From Alloalcanivorax profundimaris (lineage in GTDB: Bacteria; Pseudomonadota; Gammaproteobacteria; Pseudomonadales; Alcanivoracaceae), in assembly GCF_015265435.1 (NCBI RefSeq), contig NZ_JABJWH010000001.1, positions 86,562-150,561 of the forward strand: DNA of 64,000 nt, read 5' to 3'. The notes beneath the pieces were generated by a model. It saw nothing but the letters and a program-made list of their open reading frames with translations, had not been told where the DNA came from and searched no databases. How positions within the stretch are numbered: the stretch's first letter is position 1; each line of letters opens with the position of its first letter. Below are positions 12,239-21,626 of the stretch, in pieces. The translations under genes and the position numbers were made by a program.

Positions 12239-13243
12239 ATGCGCGTTTTCAAGACTTTTGCCCTGGCCGCGGTGGCCTCGCTGGGCCTGGGCGCGGTTTC
12301 CGCCCAGGCGGCGGAGCAACGCAGCCTGTGTGTATTCGACATCATTGGCGCCAACGGTGACGTCTATAACGTCATGAAGGACCTCAAGACCCAGGCCGCC
12401 GGTTGGGGCGTGGATCTCAAGCTCAAGCCCTACACCGACGAGAAAATCGCCGCCGAGGACCTCAAGGCCGGCCAGTGTGACGGCGCCGTGCTCACCGGTC
12501 TGCGGGTGCGCCAGTTCAACAGCTTCGCCGGCAGCATGGAAGCGATCGGCGCGATCCCCACCTACAAGGAACTCAAGACCGTGATGCGGGTGCTGGCCAG
12601 CGACGCCCCCTCCATCACCAGCAAGATGAAGTCCGGCTCCTACATCATGGGCGGCATGATTCCCATGGGCGCCGCCTACCTGTTCGTGAAGGACCGCGAG
12701 ATCGACACCGTCGGCGAGCTGTCCGGCAAGTCCATCTCGGTGATGGAGTACGATCCGGCCCAGGCCGAAATGGCGTCCAAGGTGGGCATGTCCCCGGTGC
12801 TGTCCGACATCACCAACTTCGCGGGCCGCTTCAACAACAACTCCGTGGACATCTGCTTCGCGCCGGTGGTGGCCTACTCCGCCCTGGAACTCTACAAGGG
12901 TATGCAGCCGGACGGCGGCATCATCCGCTACACCCTGGGTCAGCTGACCACCCAGATCGTGCTGCGTCAGGATCGCTTCACCGAGGAGTTCGCGCAGAAT
13001 TCCCGCCAGTTCATGCTCGGCCAGTTCGACCGCGCCATGAACGTGATCCGCAACGCGGAAAACGAAGTGGACGACAGGTGGTGGATCGAGATCCCGGAGC
13101 AGGACAAGCTCCGCTACGACGAAATGCTGCGTGAAGCGCGGCTGGAAATGACCCAGGACGGTATTTACGACAAGGAACTGGTCGGCCTGCTCAAGAAGGT
13201 ACGTTGCAAGTACGAACCTTCCCGGGCCGAGTGCACTCAGTGA
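12239..13243 (+). CDS. AdeT-like putative solute-binding protein, paralogue 3
   Basis: Periplasmic protein of 334 residues with signal peptide MRVFKTFALAAVASLGLGAV ending near AQAAEQ. The ATG at 12239 lies 8 nt after AAGGAGA; a GTG three bases earlier is less likely. Core blocks are RSLCVFDIIGANGD, DLKAGQCDGAVLTG, KGMQPDGGI and the C-terminal RCKYEPSRAEC. It sits between the TatT-like lipoprotein and a TRAP permease, which is the best evidence that AdeT-like proteins are binding subunits of TRAP-type uptake. A strong terminator separates it from the permease. Confidence 0.78.
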   Translation: MRVFKTFALAAVASLGLGAVSAQAAEQRSLCVFDIIGANGDVYNVMKDLKTQAAGWGVDLKLKPYTDEKIAAEDLKAGQCDGAVLTGLRVRQFNSFAGSMEAIGAIPTYKELKTVMRVLASDAPSITSKMKSGSYIMGGMIPMGAAYLFVKDREIDTVGELSGKSISVMEYDPAQAEMASKVGMSPVLSDITNFAGRFNNNSVDICFAPVVAYSALELYKGMQPDGGIIRYTLGQLTTQIVLRQDRFTEEFAQNSRQFMLGQFDRAMNVIRNAENEVDDRWWIEIPEQDKLRYDEMLREARLEMTQDGIYDKELVGLLKKVRCKYEPSRAECTQ

Positions 13244-13263
13244 CCGATTCCGGTCACCGACCC

Positions 13264-13293
13264 GCGGGGCCCCTCCGGGCCCCGCTTTTCTTT
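13264..13293 (+). terminator. Rho-independent terminator after paralogue 3
   Basis: A perfect 9-bp stem GCGGGGCCC / GGGCCCCGC (13264-13272 and 13277-13285) with a 4-nt loop is followed by TTTTCTTT. It lies 20 bp after the stop and upstream of the permease gene, so the permease likely has its own promoter or is read at reduced level. Confidence 0.85.
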
Positions 13294-13394
13294 CCCCTCA
13301 CTCCGTATCGCGGATAGCGCTGCCGCGAGCGGACCAACCGGCGCCCAGGCGCCCCGATGCCGCCCCTGGCGACACGAATTACACCGGGTGAACA

Positions 13395-15722
13395 ATGGAT
13401 AAACCGACTTTTACCGTGGCCAAGCGATCGGTGGGTGAATGGCTCTCGTCCCTGCCCACCCTTTTTATTCTGCTGATTGTCATCTTTCTTTCTTCCGGCC
13501 AGATCATCCATTCCCAGTTGCTGAAAATAGGCGAAGCAACCTGGGACGAGTACTTTCTGCTGCGTGGCGCGGGCATGGTCCCCGAGCCCACCTGCAACCC
13601 GGATCCGGACATCAACCAGCGGGTGCGCGAGGTCGCCGAGAAGCGCCGCGCCGAGGCCCAGGACGACCCGCTGGCCGATATTCTCGGCGGCTCCGAAGTG
13701 GATGAAGACGCCATACGCAACTCCCTGGAGGCCTCCCGCGCCAATTGCCGGGGCAAATGGGAACGCTACCGGACGGTGGAGGAAAAGGTCACCCCCGGGG
13801 TGATCATGTTCCGCAACGTGGAGGGCACCGTCGCCAAGGTGGTGTCCACCCTGGGCGACTACAAACGGCTGTTGCTGTGTTTGCTGGTGATCATCTGCGC
13901 GGCCACCGCCACCCTCGCCCGCCACCATATTTCCCTGCGGCCATCGCGAACCCGCAAGGACCATTACATCTCCACCATCGCCCAACTGTGCGCCAACGGC
14001 CTGTTGCTGTTGTCCGCCGCCGTCTACCGGGCCAAGGACGTGGAGGCCATGGACGCCGGCGTCACGGTGGGCAACTTCTACCTGCACGGCTTCTGGATCG
14101 CCGGCTTCGCGCTGCTCACCGCCGCGTCCCTGCTGCAGCTGATCAAGCCGCCCAAGGATCTTGAGGACGGCGGCTCCTGGCCCAAGGCGTTCCTGACCAT
14201 TCCGCTGTACACCTTCATGTGTCTGACCGCCTCGGCGCAGTTCATGATGCAGGGCTACTACCACGGCATCAGCGTCTATCTGAACATGATGATGGAGCTC
14301 TCCACCCTGTTCCTGAATCTGGCGCTGTACATCTGGATCGGCATGCTGCTCAAGCAGACCAAGCTGGCCCACCTGGTGTTCGACGTGCTGCGGCCCTGGA
14401 AGATGTCGCCGGAACTGATGTGCTTCGTGGTGCTGGCCGTGGCGGCCATCCCCACCGCCTACACCGGCGCCTCCGGCATCTTCGTGATCGCCGCCGGCGC
14501 CACCATCTACCAGGAACTGATCCGCGTCGGCGCGCGCAAGCAGCTGGCCCTGGCGGCCACCGCCATGTCCGGCTCCATGGGCGTGGTGCTGCGGCCCTGT
14601 CTGCTGGTGGTGATCATCGCCGCCCTCAACAAGAGCGTGACCACCACCGAGCTGTTCGCCTCCGGCTACAAGATCTTCTTCCTGAGCTTGTTCCTGTTCT
14701 TCATCTACAGCCAGTTCGCGCGCACCTCGCCGGCGCGCATCGCGCCGTTCTCCGAGGCGCTGCCGCGCAGCCTCAAGCGGCTGGTGCCGCTGATGCCCTA
14801 CGGCATCATCGTGGGCGCCATCCTGGTGCTGTTCAGCGACCTGCTGGGCCGCCACCTGGATGAGTTCTCCGCGCCCATCATTCTGCCGGTGATGCTGCTC
14901 GGCGTGCTGGTCTACGAGAAGCTCAGCAAGCACCTGCTGCACCTGTTCAGCCTGTTCCTGGTGCCGATGCTGTTCCTGTCCTTCCAGGGCATCTGGGAGG
15001 GTTACCAGGCATTGAGCACCGGCACCACGCCGGCGGGGGTGTCCCCGGCGGAGCTGGAGGACATTCTGTGGGCGGAGTTCTGGCGCAATCTGGTGCTGGG
15101 CGGCTTCCTGGTGGTCCACTATCTGGTCAAGACCGGGGATCAGGACCCGCACTACAAACCGGAAGCCGGTGTCTCCGAGAAGATGGAAGGCGCGCTGCGT
15201 CTGGCCACCAACGAAACCACCGGCCACATCGGCGCGCTGCTCATGCTGATGGCCCTGTCGGTGAGCACCGGCGGCATCATCGAGCGTTCCGGCCTGCTGG
15301 AAATGCTGCCCGAGACCTTCCCGTCGATCTGGATCGCCATGGGCATCCTGGTGGTGACGATGGTGATCATCGGCATGATCATGGACCCCTACGGCGCCGT
15401 CATCCTGGTGAACGCCACCATCGCCCAGGTGGCGTTCGACAACGGCATCGCGCCGCTGCACTTCTGGATGATCACCCTGGTGGCCTTCGAGCTGGGGTAT
15501 CTGACACCACCGGTGGCGCTCAACCACCTGTTGACACGACAGGTGGTGGGCGACGACGAGGTGGAAAGCGCCAAGCTCAGTACCGGCAGCTTCTTCCGCC
15601 GCTACGAGAAGTTCATCCTGCCGATCGCGGTGATGCTCACGGCGTTGTTGATCGTGTCCTTCCTGCCGCTGATCTCCGACGGCCTGCACGAGTGGCTGTT
15701 CCAGAAGATCCAGGCGGGTTGA
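13395..15722 (+). CDS. TRAP transporter large permease, paralogue 1
   Basis: Polytopic inner-membrane protein of 775 residues with many hydrophobic segments. The DctM-like half contains GASGIFVIAAGATIYQELIR and LAATAMSGSMGVVLRPCLLV, typical of TRAP large subunits. The N-terminal third has one membrane span, an extracytoplasmic loop with two cysteines (EPTCNPDP and RANCRGKW), then further spans that could stand in for the small DctQ subunit, as in fused TRAP permeases. LTPPVALNHLLTRQVVGDDE near the end is nearly identical in the second permease at 17844. Substrate is unknown; lipid-related neighbours suggest organic acids. Confidence 0.82.
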   Translation: MDKPTFTVAKRSVGEWLSSLPTLFILLIVIFLSSGQIIHSQLLKIGEATWDEYFLLRGAGMVPEPTCNPDPDINQRVREVAEKRRAEAQDDPLADILGGSEVDEDAIRNSLEASRANCRGKWERYRTVEEKVTPGVIMFRNVEGTVAKVVSTLGDYKRLLLCLLVIICAATATLARHHISLRPSRTRKDHYISTIAQLCANGLLLLSAAVYRAKDVEAMDAGVTVGNFYLHGFWIAGFALLTAASLLQLIKPPKDLEDGGSWPKAFLTIPLYTFMCLTASAQFMMQGYYHGISVYLNMMMELSTLFLNLALYIWIGMLLKQTKLAHLVFDVLRPWKMSPELMCFVVLAVAAIPTAYTGASGIFVIAAGATIYQELIRVGARKQLALAATAMSGSMGVVLRPCLLVVIIAALNKSVTTTELFASGYKIFFLSLFLFFIYSQFARTSPARIAPFSEALPRSLKRLVPLMPYGIIVGAILVLFSDLLGRHLDEFSAPIILPVMLLGVLVYEKLSKHLLHLFSLFLVPMLFLSFQGIWEGYQALSTGTTPAGVSPAELEDILWAEFWRNLVLGGFLVVHYLVKTGDQDPHYKPEAGVSEKMEGALRLATNETTGHIGALLMLMALSVSTGGIIERSGLLEMLPETFPSIWIAMGILVVTMVIIGMIMDPYGAVILVNATIAQVAFDNGIAPLHFWMITLVAFELGYLTPPVALNHLLTRQVVGDDEVESAKLSTGSFFRRYEKFILPIAVMLTALLIVSFLPLISDGLHEWLFQKIQAG

Positions 15723-15742
15723 TCCCTCCCCTCCCACCGACC

Positions 15743-15773
15743 AAAAAAACGCGGGCTCCGGCCCGCGTTTTTT
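15743..15773. terminator. Bidirectional Rho-independent terminator
   Basis: Stem ACGCGGGC / GCCCGCGT with loop TCCG is flanked by seven A on the left and six T on the right, so it can end transcription of the permease and of the converging acyl-CoA synthetase gene. Confidence 0.9.
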
Positions 15774-15828
15774 ATGCCTTATCGGGTATTCGGGGCCGTG
15801 TCCTCCATCATGGGCGCGTCCCGGCGTT

Positions 15829-17658
15829 CTAGAGGCGGTATTCACCACCGTCGATGGCTTGCTGGATCTCCGGTGTGAGGGGCTGGTAGCGGTGCTCGCC
15901 GGGCAGCAGCACGTAGACCGGGTCGTCCACCCGCTCCAGATCGTACTTCTCTTCCTTCAGCGTGTTTTTCTGGTGCTTGAAGGTGCCAGTGGTTTCCACG
16001 CCGCCGTCGGTGACGCGCAGGAACACCGGGATCGCGTAGGGCGGCAGCTCGCGGCCCAGGTAGGCACTCAGGCCGGCCCAGTCCGCTTCGCCGTGGGGCC
16101 GGTCCAGGCGCAACTCCGCCATGCCGGCGCGGCCGTCGGTGGCGGGGATTTCCACGCCGTAGACCACGGATTCGACGATCTGCTCGAAGCCGTCCAGGAT
16201 CTGCTCCACTTCGGTGGTGGAGACGTTTTCGCCTTTCCAGCGGAAGGTGTCGCCCAGGCGGTCCACGAACTGGGCGTGGCGGAAGCCGATGTCGCGCATC
16301 ATGTCGCCGGTGTTGAACCAAGCGTCGCCTTTCTTGAACGCGTCCCGAAAGATCGATTTCTCGGTTTTTTCCGGGTCGGTGTAACCGTCGAACGGGGTCT
16401 TCTCGGTGATCTCGCCGAGCATCAGGCCGGCTTCGCCTTTGTTCACCCTGATCATGTGGCCGTTCTTGTCGCGCACCGGCTGGTCGGCTTCCTTGTCGTA
16501 CTTGACGATGGCGTAGCCTACCGGCGAGAAGCCCACGGTGTTGTCGAAGTTGAACACATTGGTGAACGCCACGTTGCTTTCCGAGGCGGTGTAGAACTCC
16601 GCCACGCGATCGATATCGAAGCGCTTCTTGAAGGCTTTCCAGATGCCGGGGCGCAGGCCGTTGCCGACGATGGTGCGCACCGGGTTATCGGCGTCGTCCG
16701 GTTTTTCCGGCTGCTCGTGCAGGTAGCGGCACAGCTCGCCCACGTAGCCGAAGGCGGTGCAGTCATGGCGGCGCACGTCCTGCCAGAAACGGCTGGCGGA
16801 GAAGCGCCGGGCCAGCACCAGGCCGCCGCGCCCGGCGATCACCGAGGCCCAGCACACCACCAGGCCGGTGGCGTGGTAGAACGGCAGGGTGCAGTAAAGC
16901 CGGTCGTGGGCGTCCAGACGCACCGAGGAAAAACCAAACCCGCCGTAGGCTTTTTCCCAGCGGCCGTGGTTGAACACCACCGCCTTGGGGAGGCCGGTGG
17001 TGCCGGAGGTATAGATGTAAAAAAGCGGATCGCGCAAAAACGTCCGCTGGCTGCTGGCCGGGTTATCGCTGGCGCGATGGCGGATCGCCTCGGCCAGGTT
17101 CACATAGCCCTCCGGGGCCTCGCCCGGGTCCGCCAGGGTGTCGTGGTCGGCGAAGTAGAGAAAATGTTCCTTCAGATCCAGCCGGTCGCGCACCTCACGG
17201 ATCGCCGCCACCTGCTCGGCGCCGATGATCGCCGCCTTGGGCGCCACCAGATTGAAGCTGTGCACCAGCACCTTGCCACGCTGGGAGGTATTGAGCAGCG
17301 CCGCGCACACGCCCAGCTTGGCGCAGCCGATCACCGTGGCCAGCAGCTCCGGCCGGTTCTCCAGGTTCACCGCCACGGTGTCGCCCTTTTGCAGGCCGAT
17401 GGCGGCCAGATAATCGGCGATGCGATTGGCCCAGCCGTTCAGGGTGGCGTAGGTGAAGGCGCGCTCGTCCTGGATCAGGGCGATGCCCGCCGGATGCTCC
17501 GCCGCCACCCGCTCGATGGCCACCCCGAGCCCCACCGGGCGGCGGGTATCGGTGAGCTTGCCCAGGCGCGCGCCCTTGATCAGAGCGGGCAGATTGCCGA
17601 CCACCTCCGGCACCTTGGTGAGCAGCTTGGGCAGAGTAATAACGTCCCCATGACGCAT
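15829..17658 (-). CDS. Long-chain acyl-CoA synthetase (FATP/FadD6-like)
   Basis: AMP-forming enzyme that activates fatty acids to acyl-CoA, 609 residues. The ATP/AMP signature is YIYTSGTTGLPKAVVFNHGR, the second motif is FYTASESNVAF and the hinge region reads DRLGDTFRWKGENVSTTEVE. The C-terminal adenylation lysine region is present (TFKHQKNTLKEEKYD). The order of motifs and the length match the FATP-type very-long-chain synthetases rather than E. coli FadD. It lies between two TRAP permease paralogues and is transcribed convergently with the first and divergently from the second, consistent with import and activation of hydrophobic acids, though that link is inference. Confidence 0.9.
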   Translation of the reverse strand: MRHGDVITLPKLLTKVPEVVGNLPALIKGARLGKLTDTRRPVGLGVAIERVAAEHPAGIALIQDERAFTYATLNGWANRIADYLAAIGLQKGDTVAVNLENRPELLATVIGCAKLGVCAALLNTSQRGKVLVHSFNLVAPKAAIIGAEQVAAIREVRDRLDLKEHFLYFADHDTLADPGEAPEGYVNLAEAIRHRASDNPASSQRTFLRDPLFYIYTSGTTGLPKAVVFNHGRWEKAYGGFGFSSVRLDAHDRLYCTLPFYHATGLVVCWASVIAGRGGLVLARRFSASRFWQDVRRHDCTAFGYVGELCRYLHEQPEKPDDADNPVRTIVGNGLRPGIWKAFKKRFDIDRVAEFYTASESNVAFTNVFNFDNTVGFSPVGYAIVKYDKEADQPVRDKNGHMIRVNKGEAGLMLGEITEKTPFDGYTDPEKTEKSIFRDAFKKGDAWFNTGDMMRDIGFRHAQFVDRLGDTFRWKGENVSTTEVEQILDGFEQIVESVVYGVEIPATDGRAGMAELRLDRPHGEADWAGLSAYLGRELPPYAIPVFLRVTDGGVETTGTFKHQKNTLKEEKYDLERVDDPVYVLLPGEHRYQPLTPEIQQAIDGGEYRL

Positions 17659-17843
17659 GGCGTTTCCCCATTTCTTGTTGTGTCGTGGATGGCGTTGACC
17701 CTTTGAACGGCCGCCGGGGGTAACTCGGTCAATCGCTTCATTGCGGCGTTGGGGACGAAGCTATAGCATGAAAGTTTATAGTTGTACACATAGCAAAAAG
17801 ACGACAATAAAAACCGATAACGATAAAAACAAGGACCCTCTTC

Positions 17844-20192
17844 ATGGAGAAACGGACCCCGACCTTCCTGCGCCGCTCGCCGCAGGAATGGCTCTCCTCG
17901 CTGCCCGTGCTTCTGCTGCTCCTGGTGGTGGTGTTTCTGTCCTCCGGGCAGATCATTCATTCGCAGATGCTGAAGATCGGCGAGAACACCTGGGAAGAGT
18001 ATTTCCTGCTGCGCACCGCCGGCCTGACGCCGGCGCCGGAGTGCGACCGCGACCCGAACATCGACCAGCGCGTCAACGAGATCGCCGAGAAACGCAAGGC
18101 GGAAGCGGACTCCGACCCGCTCGGCGATCTGCTTGGCGGCGGCGCCGTGAACCGGGACGCGATTCGCGACTCCCTGCTCGCCACCCGCGCCAATTGCCGC
18201 GCCAAGTGGGACCGCTACCAGACCGTGCAGGACAAGGTCACCCCCAGCGTGGTGGCGTTCCGCAATATCGAGGGTGGCATCGCCACCCTGGTGGCCACCC
18301 TGGGGGACTACAAGCGCTTGCTGCTCGCCCTGCTGCTGCTGATCTGCGCGGCCACCACCACCTTCCAGCGCCACCACATCGCCCTGCGCCCCTCGCGTAC
18401 CCGCAAGGACCATCTGATTTCCAGCCTCGCCCAGGTGGTGTCCAATTCGCTGCTGCTGATCTCGGCGCTGGTCTATCGCGGTTCGGACCTGCGCGCCGCC
18501 CAGGCCGGCGTCACCGTGGACGCGCTCTATCTGCATTCGGTGTGGATCGCCGGTTTCGCCATTCTCACCGCCGCCGCCGTCTATCAGCTGGTACGCCCGC
18601 CGCGCGGCCTGGAAGAAGGCGGTTCCTGGGGCAAGGCGCTGCTCACCATTCCGCTGTTCAGCTTCATGTGCATCTCGGCGTCGATCCAGTTCTACGGCCA
18701 GGGTTATTTCCACGGCGTCAGCGTCTACATGAACATGATGATGGAGCTCTCCACCCTGTTCCTGAATCTGGCGCTGTACATCTGGATCGGCATGATGCTC
18801 AAGCAGACCCGGCTCACCCACATCGTGTTCGACGTGATGCGGCCCTGGAATCTGTCGCCAGAATTAATGTGCGTGGTGGTGCTCGCCTTCGCCGCCGTGC
18901 TCACCGCCTATACCGGCGCCTCCGGCATCTTCGTGATCGCCGCCGGCGCCACCATCTACCGGGAACTGATCCGCGTCGGCGCGCGCAAGCAGCTGGCCCT
19001 GGCGGCCACCGCCATGTCCGGTTCCATGGGCGTGGTGTTGCGGCCCTGCCTGATCGTGGTGGTGATCGCCGCGCTCAACAAGAACGTGACCACCGCGGAG
19101 ATGTTCTCCGCCGGCGGCAAGGTGTTCCTGCTCAGCCTGCTGGTGTTCTTTATCTACAGCCAGTTCGCGCGCACCACGCCGGCGCGCATCGCGCCCTTCG
19201 GCAAAGCGCTGCCCGCCAGCCTCAAGCGCATGGTGCCATTGATGCCCTACGGCATCGTGGTGGGCGCCGTGGCGCTGTTCTTCAACGACCTGCTGGCCCG
19301 CCAGCTGGACGAGTTCTCCGCGCCCATCATCCTGCCGGTAATGCTGCTCGCGATTCTGATCTACGAGAAATTCAGCCGCCACGTGGTGCATCTGTGCGCC
19401 CTGTTCATGGTGGCCATGCTGGTGTTGTCCTGGCAGGGCGTGTGGGAGGGCTATCAGGCGCTCACCGCCGTCGGCGACGGCGCTCTGCCCGCCAGCGCTC
19501 TGCCAGGAAGCATGGCACCCCAGGAACTGGAAGCCGCCCTGTGGAGCGACTTCTGGCGCAACCTGCTGTTCATGGTGTTCCTGCTGGTCACCTACCTGGT
19601 GCCCGGCGACCGGGACCCGCACTACGCGCCGGAGGAAGGCGTGGCGGAGAACTTCGAGGGCTCCATGCGCTTCGCCACCTCGGAGACCACCGGCCACATC
19701 GGCGCGCTGCTCATGCTGATGGCCATGTCCATGGGTGCCGCCGGCATCATCGAGCGCTCCGGCGTGCTGGAGGCGCTGCCGGAAACCTTCGGCTCGATCT
19801 GGATCGCCGCCGGCTTCTTCGTGGTGGCCCTGGTGCTGGTGGGCATGTTCATCGACCCGCTCGGCGCGGTGATTCTGGTGAACGCCGCCATGGCGCCCAT
19901 GGCCGAAGCCAATGGCATCAGCTCGCTGCACTTCTGGATGATCGCCCTGGTGGCTTTCGAGCTCGGTTACCTGACGCCACCAGTGGCGCTCAACCATCTA
20001 TTGACGCGACAGGTGGTGGGCGACGACGAAGTGGAAAGCGCCAAGCTCAAGACCGGCAGCTTCTTCCGCCGCTACGAGAAGTTCCTGCTGCCCATAAGCG
20101 TGATGCTCACGGCGCTGCTGATCATCGCCTTCCTGCCGTTGATCTCCGATACCGTGCACGGTTGGTTGTTCCAGCGCATCGAGGCGGGCTGA
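17844..20192 (+). CDS. TRAP transporter large permease, paralogue 2
   Basis: Polytopic membrane protein of 782 residues, a full-length paralogue of the permease at 13395. It shares GASGIFVIAAGATIYRELIR, the two-cysteine extracytoplasmic loop (PECDRD and RANCRAKW), and the C-terminal LTPPVALNHLLTRQVVGDDE. It carries a short insert (about 10 residues, GALPASALPGSMAP) near residue 555. It is divergent from the acyl-CoA synthetase; the 185-bp spacer is AT-rich near 17760-17840 and likely holds both promoters. No binding protein is adjacent. Confidence 0.82.
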   Translation: MEKRTPTFLRRSPQEWLSSLPVLLLLLVVVFLSSGQIIHSQMLKIGENTWEEYFLLRTAGLTPAPECDRDPNIDQRVNEIAEKRKAEADSDPLGDLLGGGAVNRDAIRDSLLATRANCRAKWDRYQTVQDKVTPSVVAFRNIEGGIATLVATLGDYKRLLLALLLLICAATTTFQRHHIALRPSRTRKDHLISSLAQVVSNSLLLISALVYRGSDLRAAQAGVTVDALYLHSVWIAGFAILTAAAVYQLVRPPRGLEEGGSWGKALLTIPLFSFMCISASIQFYGQGYFHGVSVYMNMMMELSTLFLNLALYIWIGMMLKQTRLTHIVFDVMRPWNLSPELMCVVVLAFAAVLTAYTGASGIFVIAAGATIYRELIRVGARKQLALAATAMSGSMGVVLRPCLIVVVIAALNKNVTTAEMFSAGGKVFLLSLLVFFIYSQFARTTPARIAPFGKALPASLKRMVPLMPYGIVVGAVALFFNDLLARQLDEFSAPIILPVMLLAILIYEKFSRHVVHLCALFMVAMLVLSWQGVWEGYQALTAVGDGALPASALPGSMAPQELEAALWSDFWRNLLFMVFLLVTYLVPGDRDPHYAPEEGVAENFEGSMRFATSETTGHIGALLMLMAMSMGAAGIIERSGVLEALPETFGSIWIAAGFFVVALVLVGMFIDPLGAVILVNAAMAPMAEANGISSLHFWMIALVAFELGYLTPPVALNHLLTRQVVGDDEVESAKLKTGSFFRRYEKFLLPISVMLTALLIIAFLPLISDTVHGWLFQRIEAG

Positions 20193-20291
20193 AACCATCG
20201 CGGCTGAAACGATACCCCCGGGCGGGTTTTCTCCGGCCCGGGGATATTGGATACTCTCGTGACAATGTCATCCAGCCGACACGAGGTCGCC

Positions 20292-20447
20292 ATGAACCGC
20301 CCGGAACCCCAGCGTGCCGGAGGCCGCCCCACCGAGCCCCTGCCCAAGTCCTTCAAACCGGCGCTGACCCTGCTCGGCGTCCTGTTCCTGGTTACCGCCG
20401 GCACCGCCGTGGCCGCCGCGGTGGTGGACCGCCTGATCTACGGCTGA
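20292..20447 (+). CDS. Small single-span membrane protein
   Basis: 51-residue protein beginning MNRPEPQRAGGRP, with a Pro/Arg-rich cytoplasmic lead and one membrane span (ALTLLGVLFLVTAGTAVAAA) near the C-terminus. GAGG precedes the ATG by about 6 nt. An in-frame TTG 45 bp upstream is less plausible. It is 3 bp from the PilZ gene, so they are likely co-transcribed. No family recognised. Confidence 0.55.
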   Translation: MNRPEPQRAGGRPTEPLPKSFKPALTLLGVLFLVTAGTAVAAAVVDRLIYG

Positions 20448-20450
20448 ACC

Positions 20451-20798
20451 ATGGCGACTCGGAAAGAACACCGCCATCACCCCCGCCATCGCGCCCCTCG
20501 CGGCGTCGCCCTGACGCTGCGCCGCGAGGCCGGCGACGATGAGGAGCCACTGCACCTGCTGTGCCGGGACGTATCCCGCAATGGCCTGGGCGTCGCCTTT
20601 CCCCACCCCATTACCCCGGACACCGACGTGGAAATCTGGGTGGCCCTGCCGGAGCGGCCCGCGCCGCTGCACCTGTTCGGCACCGTGGCCTGGTGCGCCG
20701 CGCCGCTCGGCCACTGGCGCGCCGGCATCGCCCTGAACCTGGAACGCGGCGACGGCGGTGCCTGGGAGGCCCGCTTCAACGGCCCGGACCCGCAATGA
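20451..20798 (+). CDS. PilZ-domain protein
   Basis: Single PilZ domain of 115 residues. The c-di-GMP binding elements are present: an RxxxR-type basic lead (RHHPRHR) and DVSRNGLGV, the D-x-S-x-x-G motif. Such proteins are c-di-GMP receptors. The cellulose synthase in this window also has a PilZ domain, but the genes are 25 kb apart and no direct link is shown. It overlaps the next gene by ATGA. Confidence 0.85.
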   Translation: MATRKEHRHHPRHRAPRGVALTLRREAGDDEEPLHLLCRDVSRNGLGVAFPHPITPDTDVEIWVALPERPAPLHLFGTVAWCAAPLGHWRAGIALNLERGDGGAWEARFNGPDPQ

Positions 20799-21535
20799 GC
20801 GGCGCCGGCGACCGTCCCCTGTTCGGGCGCGGCGATCGCTACCAGAGCCATCGCCCGGATTACCCGCCGGCCCTGTTCGCCGCCCTCGCGGGCCAGGCCC
20901 CCGGCCAACGTCGCGCGCTGGATCTGGGCTGCGGCAGCGGCCAGGCCTGCCGCGCCCTGGAGCCCCATTTCCAGCGGGTGCTGGGCATCGACGCAAGCCT
21001 GGATCAGGTGCGCGCCGCCCCGCCCGGCGCCAGCCGCTATCTGGTGGCCCGCGCCGACGCCCTGCCCCTGGCCGACGGCGGGCTGGATCTGATCACCGTG
21101 GCCCAGGCGCTGCACTGGTTCCCGCTGCCCGGCTTCTTCCACGAAGCCGGCCGGGTGCTGCGGCCCGACGGCCTGCTGGCGATCATCAGTTACGGGCTGT
21201 GCACCGTGGAGGGGCTGGAGGGCCTGGTGGAGGATTTCCACGACCGGGTGCTGCGGCCCTGGTGGCCGGCGGCCCGCTGGCAGGTGATCGACGGCTACCG
21301 CAGCATCACCCTGCCCTGGCCGGAGCGGACGGTGGCGGCGCCGGAGGCCATCGAGCGCCGCTGGACCTGGCGGGACATGGTCGGTTACCTGGATACCTGG
21401 TCGGCGCTGGTGAAAGCCCGCGCCGCCGGCAAGGACCCGCTGGTGACGTTTCTGCCGTTGCTGCGGGCACGCTGGGGCGAACAGGAAAGGACCGTGCGCT
21501 GGCCGCTCCGCCTGCGCTGCTGCGCGCGGCCTTGA
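20795..21535 (+). CDS. Class I SAM-dependent methyltransferase
   Basis: Protein of 246 residues beginning MSGAGDRPLFGRGDRYQSHR. The SAM-binding loop is ALDLGCGSGQACRALE, the acidic loop LGIDASLDQV and motif IV ITVAQALHWF. HWF followed by FHEAGRVLRPDGLLAI is typical of the Methyltransf_11 group. The ATG at 20795 overlaps the PilZ stop and gives the expected N-terminus; the reading frame upstream of it is only the PilZ gene out of frame. Substrate is unknown. Confidence 0.85.
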   Translation: MSGAGDRPLFGRGDRYQSHRPDYPPALFAALAGQAPGQRRALDLGCGSGQACRALEPHFQRVLGIDASLDQVRAAPPGASRYLVARADALPLADGGLDLITVAQALHWFPLPGFFHEAGRVLRPDGLLAIISYGLCTVEGLEGLVEDFHDRVLRPWWPAARWQVIDGYRSITLPWPERTVAAPEAIERRWTWRDMVGYLDTWSALVKARAAGKDPLVTFLPLLRARWGEQERTVRWPLRLRCCARP

Positions 21536-21552
21536 GGCGCCGTGCCGGCATC

Positions 21553-21626
21553 ATCGCGACTGAAGCGGAACGCCGCCCGCTCGCTCCTACAAAGGCCCGC
21601 ACTGTAGGAGCGACTTCAGTCGCGAT
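21553..21626. repeat. REP pair with one long and one short arm
   Basis: The left arm is the long form: GCGACTGAAG, then CGGAACGCCGCCCGC, then TCGCTCCTAC. The right arm is the short form TGTAGGAGCGACTTCAGTCG plus CGAT. The extra 15 nt in the left arm have no partner on the right, so the hairpin would carry a bulge. It sits between the converging methyltransferase and HIT genes. Confidence 0.8.

Noticed and set aside
13254..15848. 864-codon minus-strand open frame opposite the first TRAP permease
   Set aside because: Low-complexity His/Gln/Gly-rich translation, antisense to a clear membrane protein.
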